Shown here one piece after another: positions 19,333 through 30,200 of a DNA stretch of 64,000 nt. Source of the DNA: Leishmania infantum JPCM5. Taxonomy: Eukaryota > Euglenozoa > Kinetoplastea > Trypanosomatida > Trypanosomatidae. The first letter of the stretch is position 1. Every line of letters starts with the position of its first letter. The translations under genes and the position numbers were made by a program. The notes beneath the pieces are model-generated. The model was not told the DNA's origin. It worked only from the letters and a program-made list of their open reading frames with translations, and searched no databases. Location of the stretch: NCBI RefSeq assembly GCF_000002875.2, contig NC_009419.2, forward strand, positions 531,454 to 595,453, in the 5' to 3' direction.

Positions 19333-20212
19333 GCGTCCTGCAGCTCTTTCCCATGCCGTGCTAGAGATAGCAAAGGAGAGAGTGGCTTTTGTTTTCCGCC
19401 TACTTTCCTTTTTCAAGACTTGGTGAGCTGACACTGCTGGTTGTCGCAATGAGTGTTACGGCGGTGCGTGTCTGTGTATGGTGCTCGATATGGGACGCTT
19501 ATGAAGAGAGAGTACGCGTGTCGCCTGACTCCATGTGAGAGCTCGAGGCATTCGCGTTGATTTTTTCTCGCTGCCGCCGTTGCTTTCCCCTTGCTGCCTT
19601 TACACATCACGAAAGGGGAAGCAACAACGTGTACACACATACACACACACAAACACCTGTTCGGGATGAGTAAGAGAGAGCCTCGAGCGAGGAGCGCTGC
19701 CGCTCTTACCTTTCAAGATGAAAGACAGAGTACAAGACGCGGTATTTTTGCAAGAGGTAACTTCCCCTGCAAGTGCCTTGTGTTGACTTTTTCCGGCGTA
19801 TTCGAAACAGGAAAAGAGAAACGCGCTGCTATGCTGCTTGTGCGCCTCTACCAACACTCTTTCTGTTATTCCCATGCGGCCTCTCTCTCTTGTTCTTTCT
19901 TTGCATCGGCTCTACGGTGCATCGATCGCCGCATGTCGCAACTTCATGTGCGTTTCATTGTCTTCTCTTTTGTGCTTCTTGTACGCACTGGCAAAGCTGA
20001 GGAAAGTGGGAAGCGCAGACAAGAAGCGCTTCTTTGGTACACACACACACACACACATAGGGCGCGCGGGCTATTCAAAGACTGCATCTGCGTAACACTT
20101 CGAAACGGCAAGACGTAGCGCTGAGAGATGATGGCTGCCCACTGCAGCGCAGTACCCATATACAATCGAAGACTGACGCGTCTTTATACACTGACTGGTA
20201 GCACCCGCAACA
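19333..20212. other. Intergenic, AlkB-like gene to unknown protein
   Basis: No gene seen. CA repeats lie at about 19633-19652 and 20040-20058. No outstanding acceptor before the next ATG. Confidence 0.4.
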
Positions 20213-20962
20213 ATGACCGTGTCTCCATCTGCTGCGGCTACTGCTGCACCGACCATCTTTATTCGCTGTGCCACACTGCACAGCCGTGGCGAGCTTCTGA
20301 ACGGCTTCTTCTTCGCGCACCGCGCCACACTCGGCATTCAGGACTGGTACGAGACTGCACGTACGCCTGTCAGCGGCGGCACAGGAAATGAGGAAGAAAA
20401 GCTCAGCAGTGCCGAGGATAGTGCCGCTGCCGGTGACACCCCTCACACTGCCTTGTCGCCGCGGCTACCGCCCCACTTTCCAGTAGAGGTACTGTATGTG
20501 CGCAACTCTCGCAAACCGTACTTTCTTGTTGAATGGCGCTACCCCACATCGGAGGAGGAGGGCAAGCGAAAGGACCCGAGTGACGGCAGCAGCGGCGTCA
20601 AGGAGGGGGTGACCGAGGTACACGAGGCGCGAGCCGGCTCTTCTCAGAACCGCGTCACCGAGGAGTTTCTGCGGCAGCTTGCAGAGCGCACCCTTGCCTT
20701 GGGGAAGCAGGAGCTGTCCGATGATGGCGCGACGTGGAAGGGGCAGCCAGTGTTCATCAGCGCTGCATTACCTGGGATGACTGTGGTGGCTGAACGGCGA
20801 AAGCTGGAGCTGCGTGCTGCACAACTAACGATTCAGCGAGCCACAGAGAAGCGAGAGCGGGCGGAGGATGACTCTGCAGCACAGACTGCGAAAACGAAGC
20901 AGAGAGACTCTGGCGTCGTCACCTCTGCTTTCATTCCTCGCTGCGTGCGGCGACGAACGTGA
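20213..20962 (+). CDS. Protein of unknown function, 249 aa
   Basis: I do not recognise it. The first 60 residues look folded (PTIFIRCATLHSRGELLNG, then RATLGIQDWYETAR), followed by a disordered spacer, then a second structured piece (FPVEVLYVRNSRKPYFLVEWRYP), another acidic spacer, and a charged helix (RRKLELRAAQLTIQRATEKRERAEDD). Without an acidic N-terminus and with R at intervals, mitochondrial import is possible but weak. It is the last gene inside the inverted-repeat segment, and its 3' UTR would contain the right repeat copy in the sense direction. Confidence 0.65.
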   Translation: MTVSPSAAATAAPTIFIRCATLHSRGELLNGFFFAHRATLGIQDWYETARTPVSGGTGNEEEKLSSAEDSAAAGDTPHTALSPRLPPHFPVEVLYVRNSRKPYFLVEWRYPTSEEEGKRKDPSDGSSGVKEGVTEVHEARAGSSQNRVTEEFLRQLAERTLALGKQELSDDGATWKGQPVFISAALPGMTVVAERRKLELRAAQLTIQRATEKRERAEDDSAAQTAKTKQRDSGVVTSAFIPRCVRRRT

Positions 20963-21783
20963 GGTGTACGTGCCGGTTTCTTCTGTTCTGTTTATTTTTT
21001 GTTGTTGCTCCTATGTGGGGCTGGAAGGAATCCTGGGATGGAATGATGAAAGGACATGACCATATGCGCTTATGCCGTGTGGCCGAGCACTCCTTTCCAT
21101 CTTGTGTGCTAGCGCATCTGACGACATATGTGTCACATGCCGCGCTTCGGCAGCAGAGGCACTGGTGTGTGGGACCAACACCCCCTAAACAGTACTTTCT
21201 TCGTACGTGTGTCATACGCGCATGGCCTCCGTCGAACTGAGTGCTTGTGAGGCGAAGTAGCAACAGCCTGATGGCCAGTCGCTCTGTTTGCCGCAGAGAA
21301 ATCGACAAGAGCGTTACCTATAAGCGTTTGCCCACTCTCCGTCTCCCACCATAGCCCCACACTTCTCATTCCCTTTCGATTTTCATGTCTTTCCATGCGC
21401 ACCACTTTGTCGGTTTTGTCTTACCCTTTCGCCCCCTTCTCCTTCTCACCCACCACCGCCTTCCTTCTCCTCCTCTTTGATGGGGGATACACACACACAC
21501 ACACGCAAACACACACGCCTATATAAGAATCATCACAGTGTCCTCAAACCGCGACCTTTGAACAAGACGATCTTCGAGAGCATCGCTCCTAAGCTGGACT
21601 GCTGAACGAGGTTTGCCGAGAGGGGCGTTGGTTTCTCAACAGAATGCATGCTCGCTGCTGCGTCTCCCACCTCCCTGTATGTGTGCGTGTTCATGAGGCA
21701 AGGTGACGAGGGCATGATCTGCTCTCTTTTCTTTCTGCGGGCTCTTCACGTACGCGATCGCCTCTTCTGCTGACAAGCTGTTC
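20963..21783. other. Intergenic before right inverted repeat
   Basis: No gene seen. Contains a CA repeat at about 21489-21516. It is likely the 3' UTR of the 249-residue protein gene. Confidence 0.4.
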
Positions 21784-22297
21784 TTTCTTTCAAAGAGTCC
21801 ATTCTGTCATTCAACATGAGTCGAGCCGTGCGCGATACGGACTGTCACTGGCCCCATCGCGTGGTGCAGCGCAGCTGTAGACACGTGGTACAGCAGTGCC
21901 GACTCAGCCACCTGAGCACGGCCCCTGGCTCGAACGTTACCCACCCGCTGCGCAGGTCGCCTCGCAGCCGCTCACAGTATGCCGGCCGCCACGTGCTGCA
22001 TCTCCCTCGCGGTGGCACTCAGGCTCCCCACCAGTAGGCTGTGTGTGGGCCGGGTGAGATGCGTTCGAGTCGCGTCGACACCCTGCTCATGGTGTGGATT
22101 CGTACAAGCGTGTTCGCTGCCGCAGGTCGCTCCGACGCAGTGCCATCTAGGATCTGACTGCCGGCATCAGTAGCAATGCATCGCACTGACTTCGCCACGT
22201 CGTAGGTGCTTGACCCCATCAGCGTCGGAGGTGGCTCGGCATTGGCAGGGGATAGGAGTGGCTGCTTGACCTCTCCACACAGAGCGGGTGTACTGGA
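21784..22297 (+). repeat. 514-bp inverted repeat, right copy (SIDER-derived)
   Basis: Exact reverse complement of 13442-13955 by eye, separated from it by 7828 bp. At its right end it continues directly into ACCCTCAGATGCCACACTGAGG (22298 onward). A similar signature closes the SIDER-like element near 42930 (ACCCTGAGATGCCACGCACTGAGG), and the 20 or so bases before it (CCACACAGAGCGGG against CCACAAAGAGTGGG) also align. It is therefore a sense-oriented fragment of a degenerate retroposon, in the position of a 3' UTR element of the preceding gene. By established knowledge, SIDER2 elements in Leishmania 3' UTRs lower mRNA stability. Whether this copy does so is an inference. Confidence 0.9.
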
Positions 22298-23391
<1,094 letters not shown>

Positions 23392-25844
23392 GATGCCCAA
23401 AAGGAAAAGAAAAGTGAATCCGGGGGCGGTGGGAAATGAAGCGAAGGAGAGAACCGAAGAGCAGCGGGAAGCTTGAAGGAAACTGAAGATACGCGGGAGA
23501 CCGCGGAGGCCTGCTGCTAATAACCCGTCTTCTCTCCCCGTCGGCCGGATGAGTTGTCCAGTCACGTGCATCGCGTCTGGGTCCGTTCCACCTCTCATTT
23601 CTTTCGTTTTCTCTTCCTCCGCTGCAGTTGTCATGCTCTCAGTACCTTTCGCCTCTCTTTTTCCTCGTGCCACCGTAGCCTTCTCTTCCCTTCTTCCTGG
23701 ACTCAGCGAATGCCTCAGGGCAGCACTTGAATTCTGCACCGTGGCGAGCGAGAGGCGCGGAGGGCGGCGAAGTTGGAAGAGTCTGTAGAAGAAAGAAACA
23801 AGAGAAAGAGACAGCGAGAGAGAACGTTGTGTGCGTGTGTGCGTGTGTGCGTGAGGAGGAGGACCGAAAGGAGAACAAAGGGGAGGTGAGCTCAGAAGAC
23901 CGAAAACGGTGAGGGAGCGGCTCAATCTGTGAGTGTGCACCCGTGTAGGGCCTGTGTTTCAAGTCCTTGCTGGAACCCCTCCTCTCTTCCCCATTTCCCG
24001 CTTCTGTCTCTTCGAGCACTTTTTTCCGTGCTGTTCGTTTCGCGTTTGTCTCGTCCTTGCTCCCATCTGCCTCACGCTCTCTCTTTCATTCTTCGGATTC
24101 TTTTTCGGCGACATCGTGCTTTAGTGGGACTCACTTTCATGCGCCGCAAATATATCGTCTCATGAAGCCGGTCTTTCGCTTTTTTGTTTTCGCTGTCTCT
24201 TCCTATTATTTGTCTTCTGTGCTTTGCTCTTGTTCCCTTTCCCTTTTTGTGTTTGAGTGCCCTCGCGTCGCCGTCTTATCGCCTCTCCTGCCCATCCTGC
24301 CTACCCTTTGCTTTGCGTTTGTGTGTCACCGTGCTGACCTGACTGCCCACGACTACTTATCCACGGATACACACCTACGCACAAAAGAGAAGTGGGCCAC
24401 GATCGAAGCATGCTCTATGGCGCATGCTTCAGTATGCACGAGGCCGAGAAGCAGAGGCGTGAAGCAGATGAGGAGGGGGAGATGGACGCGAGAACCGGCA
24501 AACGAAGGGGAGGGGGGCTACAAAGAAGGGGTGAAAACGAAAAGAGAATTCCATTTTCGCTGTTTATTATTTTCTACTCGTCGTTTCCACTTGTGTTTTG
24601 CTCTCCTTCTCCGTGTAGGTTCACCCTTTCCCCTTCTCTTGCCCTCATATTCTCTACTCGTCAAGTGTTGATGAGCTTACGGAGAAAGTGTTCGTTGGCT
24701 TTTTTGTGTGAATGCCATGCATGTGCGTGTGCCGATGCCTGTGATGTGCCGCGAGTGGTTTGTGCGAGTCTGCGTGTTTGAGTTTGCTGACGTGCGATTA
24801 TGTATGTATATGTACCTGGGTGCGTGCTGAGTGCCCACGCCGTTCTCGCGCGCACACACAAAAAAGGGGAAGACGCAACAGTGAAAACAAAGAGGAGCCA
24901 CAATATATATATATATATATGACGCAGACAGCAGCGTGATCAGGGAACCAAACATTCAAGAAGACCACAAAAAAAAATTGAGTTACAAAGCAAGGCGGGG
25001 GGGGGGCGCAGAATAAAAGGAGAAAAAAAAGAAAATGAAACCCTTAAGCAAGCCTCCTCTCTCATTCCTCACACTCCCCAGCCCGAATATTAGAGAAAAT
25101 AGTTTCGAATGAAGGTGAGAACGGAAGAAAGAAAAGCTGTCGAGCATGCCAGCGCCCAAGAGGCAGAAAAAAATACAAAAAGTACACAGCACAGGAAGAG
25201 AAAGAGGCTAACTAACGCATGTAATGAGTTTCTTTTTTTTTTAGGATTTGTCTTGCAGAGGCATTTGGGAAGCGGTGGCGTTGGCAGCGAAACAACAATA
25301 TCAGTGACGATGACGGCGACGCGCACTTTTTCATTTTTGGTGTTCTTCGTGATCATGATGCGCAATCGCTTCTCAGAAAACAAAACGAGGAAAGGAGACG
25401 ATTTATCTACGGATGCTTGGTGATAGCAAGGTGCTGGAACCAAGCTCTGTGATTGTGCGCAGCTGTGGGAGGTGTTAGCTCTCATTGGGCATCCTTTTCT
25501 CTTTCCATGCACGTGCTCTTAGAGAAAAGCGAGCCATTCAAGAGAGAGGACGGGCCATCGTATCGATCGGCAGCTTCAACCGTCATCCTGATCAAATGAA
25601 TCGAGACTGAGCCACGGGCGTTGCGACATCAACGAAATACTCCTCGACATCTTGCACATGATGTAACTCCTCTATTACGCTTCTGATGATAATTATTGTT
25701 GGCTTTGGCACATCCATACCTCTCTCTTGCTGCTTCTGAGTCGAAGGCCTTCCAATCTCGCTCTCTTTCTCTCGATCAGCTTTTCAAGCTTTTCCACCAC
25801 TCTCATTGCTCTCTCGCTGCTCCTCTTCTCTCAACATATCAACG
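23392..25844. other. Long intergenic region, E2 to histone H4
   Basis: 2.45 kb without a convincing gene. It is TC-rich, with a TA repeat at 24903-24920, an A-rich run at 25029-25038 and a G-run near 25001. This would be mostly 3' UTR of the E2 mRNA. Candidate acceptors for H4 are AG 25778-25779 and 25787-25788, followed by a CT-rich leader. Confidence 0.5.
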
Positions 25845-26147
25845 ATGGCCAAGGGCAAGCGCTCCGCTGATGCCAAGGGCAGCCAGAAGCGCCAGAAGAA
25901 GGTGCTGCGCGACAACATCCGAGGCATCACTCGCGGCTGCGTCCGCCGCATGGCGCGCCGCGGTGGCGTGAAGCGCATCTCGAGCGAGATCTACGAAGAG
26001 GTGCGCCGCGTGCTGAAGGCCTACGTGGAGGACATTGTGCGCTGCAGCACGGCCTACACCGAGTATGCGCGCAAGAAGACCGTGACGGCGTGCGATGTTG
26101 TGAACGCGCTGCGCAAGAAAGGCCACATCCTCTACGGCTATGCGTAA
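25845..26147 (+). CDS. Histone H4
   Basis: Core histone H4, 100 residues, with the fold and many recognised blocks ([53 protein letters not shown]). The N-terminal tail ([21 protein letters not shown]) is different from the [18 protein letters not shown] of animals, as expected for kinetoplastids. A cysteine at RGCVRR and further changes to the core ([20 protein letters not shown]) also depart from the animal sequence. It pairs with H3 to form the tetramer of the nucleosome. It is a single gene here, not part of a tandem array in this window. The ATG at 25845 gives the standard length. Confidence 0.97.
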   Translation: MAKGKRSADAKGSQKRQKKVLRDNIRGITRGCVRRMARRGGVKRISSEIYEEVRRVLKAYVEDIVRCSTAYTEYARKKTVTACDVVNALRKKGHILYGYA

Positions 26148-27214
26148 ACAACGCCAGGCCAGCGCTTTTTTTTTTCGCTGTCTTCTCTGGGGGCGTTCTT
26201 TTTTTTTTCGCGCATGGCGCACTGCCCCTTCGCTCTTTTCTTTCTCCTGCTTCTCCCTTCTTCCGTACGCATCCTTTCCCTAGTAGCTCAATGCAAACGG
26301 AGCGACACGTAAACGGGAGGGGGAGGGAGGACACATGCATAAGGCAATGCAGGGGGGGGGTCCGGGTGAATCGGGAGAGGGGAGGAGGGGTAACGTGTTC
26401 GGCGCGGGCGTATTCTGGACGTGGACTTCTGAATGCACACACCACTACTCACTAGATGCTCTTTTCTCTCCTGCCTATTTTTTTGTCTTTCCTTCGCTTT
26501 GCTTCCGTCTCTTACTTTAAGTCGTCCGTTTTCAGACTTGCTCGATGTCCCCTACGGTCGCCTTCTCTCCTTCTGCGCACTGACGAGCGTTTTCGCCACA
26601 CCGCCGCCGAGATTCGGAGAAATGCAAGCGAAAGGAAGCATACAATCAAGCGCACCTACGTGCGGGTATTTGTCGTGGCCTGGTGTGCGTTTTTTCTCAT
26701 TGAGGACGCGGGAAGAAGAGAAGCAAGGGGATAGCACCATTGGAGAGGTTAAACGCGCCGTGCACGCTGGTTTTTGATCGCCTGGGAGCAGGAGGAACGC
26801 GCTTGGGTGTCGTCGTCGACGATGCTCTTTCACGTCGCGTGTGGGGCTTGCGTGTACGCGCAGAAACCGACACTCTCGTTTCTCCGCGTGATGGCTGCTT
26901 TATGCACCGCCGCCACCCCGCCGCAAGAGGGGCACAGCCGCCTGACAGCTTGGCCACCATCTGCTCTCTTGTTCCTCTGTCTTCTGTGCAGTGGCTGAGC
27001 CATCAACGTCCTTACCACACTTGCTTAATTTCCGAGCTCTGCCACTCCTTCATTGCTTCTTTGTCCTCGTCATCTCTGCCGCTCCCCTTCGGAGCCTCTG
27101 CTTCTCAGGTTGCGTTTTCGTGAGCAGAAGGGTAGGCGCTCTTTAGAACTGCTGCTCAAATTGTGATACCCCAAGCTCTAACACGAATACAGGTGAAGAT
27201 GAGGGCGACGGTGC
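26148..27214. other. Intergenic, H4 to large protein
   Basis: No supportable gene. T-runs at 26166-26177 and 26200-26210 lie just after H4. A 127-codon open frame at 26740-27123 begins with TTG and not ATG, and I do not accept it. Confidence 0.45.
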
Positions 27215-30200
27215 ATGGCCCCACGTACCTCCATTACCACACAACCACACTCACTCGCACGCGCAACTACAAGCATGGCCACCACCACTGCCACCGATGT
27301 AAATGCTCTGCACTATGCGCCTCCGCCGCCGCCGCCGCCATCACAGGAGATTCCAGCATCGGCTCTCGCTCTCGATCGAAAGGTTGTTCAGGCGTTGTTC
27401 GTGTCGCTGCGCATGTCTATCCCACAAGATGTCCAGCGACGCCTCCTTTGCAACGCCGCGGAGGAGCTCGAGTTTCTCATTGCGCGGCAGCCGCGGGTAA
27501 GCGCCTTCCACCATCGCCGGCGCGAGTCGCTGCGGCACCCCGCTCTCGCCATGGCAGCAAAGAAGTACTACCGTGAATGCCGGCGCCGGCGGTTCGAGCT
27601 GGAATTACAGCAGATGGCGGCTGTGGAAGGCCGGCCACTCTCGCAACCAACCAGCTCGCCAGCTGCACAGGTTCGCAGCGGGGTGAGTGCCGCGCAGCGT
27701 GAGTCGGTATTGGTGGACCTCCTTTTTTCAGAGTACGCCCAGCAGTCTGCCATCTACTCCAAGGACCAGGACCGCCAGGGCGACCACTACGGCACAAGTA
27801 CTGGCAAGGGAACAGCCGGCTTCGGCGGGTTCGCTGCATCGCACACCAGTACGTCGCTCAACACCTGCGCAGCCTCTACTCCTCCTCGGCTGCTGGGCAG
27901 AATCAGCAGGGAGGTGGACATCGAGGCAAGTTTGCAACCACCGACCACACCACGTGGTGGCCATGCCGTGGAACTCAGCAGCACGATGACGAGCGGCAAG
28001 AGCGGTATCCTACTGCATCGCTCACCGACCCTGAGGCACCCAAAAAGCAGCAACGAGGATAGCGTCTCGGCCTTGTCTGAGGCCCTCAACACTGGGTCGC
28101 TCTCCCGCTTTGGCTTGAGCGTCACGGCAGCCGAGAACGCCGAAAGCGGCGGCAACGCGCGTGCGCGGGGGATCGGCATGGGTGTCTCTACCACCGCCGC
28201 AGCGGATGGGGCCCGTTTCTTTGCGCGGCGGATGGGCTGCAACGACAACGCCGCCGGCCGTCGCGGCGGTGGCAGCGGTGGCGGCACCGGGGACAAATTT
28301 GCCTCCGGCTGGACAGGGGAGATGCGCGTGCTGCTGCAGCGCCGCACGGAGGAAGAGCGGGAGGCTGGAACGGGCAACGACCCGTATCTTTTCATCTCCG
28401 CGCGGCCTGTCGAGCACCTTCTCTGCTGCTACGGCGGTGTCTCACGAGAGCCAGCCGCCATGGCGCTTGGCGCGGCATCGATGATGCTGCAGTGCGACAG
28501 CACCAACACGGCCGACGCGGACCCGTTTCGCAACGCGATAGTAGAGGAGGACATGCGGTGGGATCAGTTGGCGGGGTGCCATCGTCAGCTGTTGCGAGCG
28601 GCGTACGGGCCATGCCGAGCCGCGGCTGCAGCTGTGGCTGGCGACCACCTTGTGAACGACGTCATTCGCCGCTTCTGGGACCGGCTGACGGTCTCCATGG
28701 CGGCTCAGCACGCCCACAAGGCGCAGGAGGCGCGCAAGTCACGCGCAGCGGCGGATGCCGATATTGCAGCCGCGGCCTCTGCGCTGCGCGGGCGGCGCGA
28801 CGGAGAGGCGGACGAGGACGACTTGAACGAAATATCCGACAGCGACGACAAGGGCGGAGGGGTTGCTGTCGGCAGAGGCGCCGGCACCGGTGATGATGAC
28901 GTTGGCCGCAGAAAGACCGCTTCTATCTCCATGAGTCGTGCAAAACGAAACGCGTCGAAGTCATCTCGCACCCGTAAAACTGTGTCGAAGTTGTCGAGGA
29001 AAACGAAGAGAAAGGGCGGCGGCGCCGTCTCGTCCGGCGTGGGGGGCGGGTCTGAGCAGCATTCCAGTGTGGCATATTACATGACCCCTCTCCAGTACGT
29101 CTACCTCCATACTCGCATAGCACATGTGCTCTTGCCAGAATGCGACGCGGTCGAAGTGGAGCTGTTGCCATACATTCAGGAGGACTTACTCGTGGATGCC
29201 GCGTACGACGAGGGAGACGCGGCGCAGCCGTTTTATTTTGGCGAGGCACCACGCCTCGTCGGAGACTTCGGGCGACAGCATCGCCGCTCTACCGCTGCTG
29301 TCGGCGCAGGGCCGATGTTGCGGACTTCGCTTGCGGAAAGCAAACTGCAAGGGGGCGGCTACGAAGACGCGGGGGATGATCGAATGTCCGCCGCCGGCGG
29401 CGAAATGCAGCGAGATGCCTTGCACTTGCAGCGCCGGTTTCTGTCAGTGCGTCGAAACGGCTACGCTCTCAGCAGATCGACAGGTGGTGGCGCGAGCGAC
29501 GGCGGCGGCATGCGCGAGATTGGTCTGGGAGACGACGGGATGAGTATCGGACCCACGTCGTCGATGGCGGTAACGATCGACGATGGCACGGTAATGCGGC
29601 GCGCCGACGGCTGTGATCGGGGCATGGGCAGGTCCTACGCCATGGCCTCTTTGTCTCTGGTTCCGATGAGTTTCACGGTAGCGCAGCTACCCTCGCTCAC
29701 GTATCCGCAGTTCTGGTGCTCCATGATGGAACTGGCGGACAACTGGACGTGCTGCGCTGGAAACCCAGTGGAGACGGCGATTTTCATGTGGGAGCTCTAT
29801 GGTGAGGTGTTTGGGCACAACTGGGACGAGGAGGACAAGCTGCTTGCCAATGCGGTAGAGAGTAAGGCGGCCAAGTCCGTCATGAGCGCAGCTGAGAAAG
29901 CAGAGCTGGCGAAGGAGGAGGCGGATACAATGGAGTCTTTTCAGGCCCTCCTGGCCGAGGTAAGCGGGCAGTTGTCTCAGCCGCCGTCGCGGCGCAGATC
30001 TCTCAACAGTATCACAAGCATGACCGAAGCCATCCAAGCCGCGGCAGACAGGTACCGCTCACGTCGACCGCAGTCCAAAACAAAGCGTGGCACGCGCACC
30101 TGCTCGCAATCGACGCAGTCAATCGACCCAGACGACGATGAGTCGCTCCTGCTGACGTCCTACTTAGACTTGTCGCTCTCTGAGTTGAAACGTCTCGCCG

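Noticed and set aside
22040..22085. TTCGAGTC piece resembling a tRNA B box in the right repeat copy
   Set aside because: No matching A box at the right distance and no cloverleaf stems by eye, so no tRNA call.
26740..27123. 127-codon frame before the large protein
   Set aside because: Starts with TTG, not ATG; overlaps the leader of the next gene; no domain.
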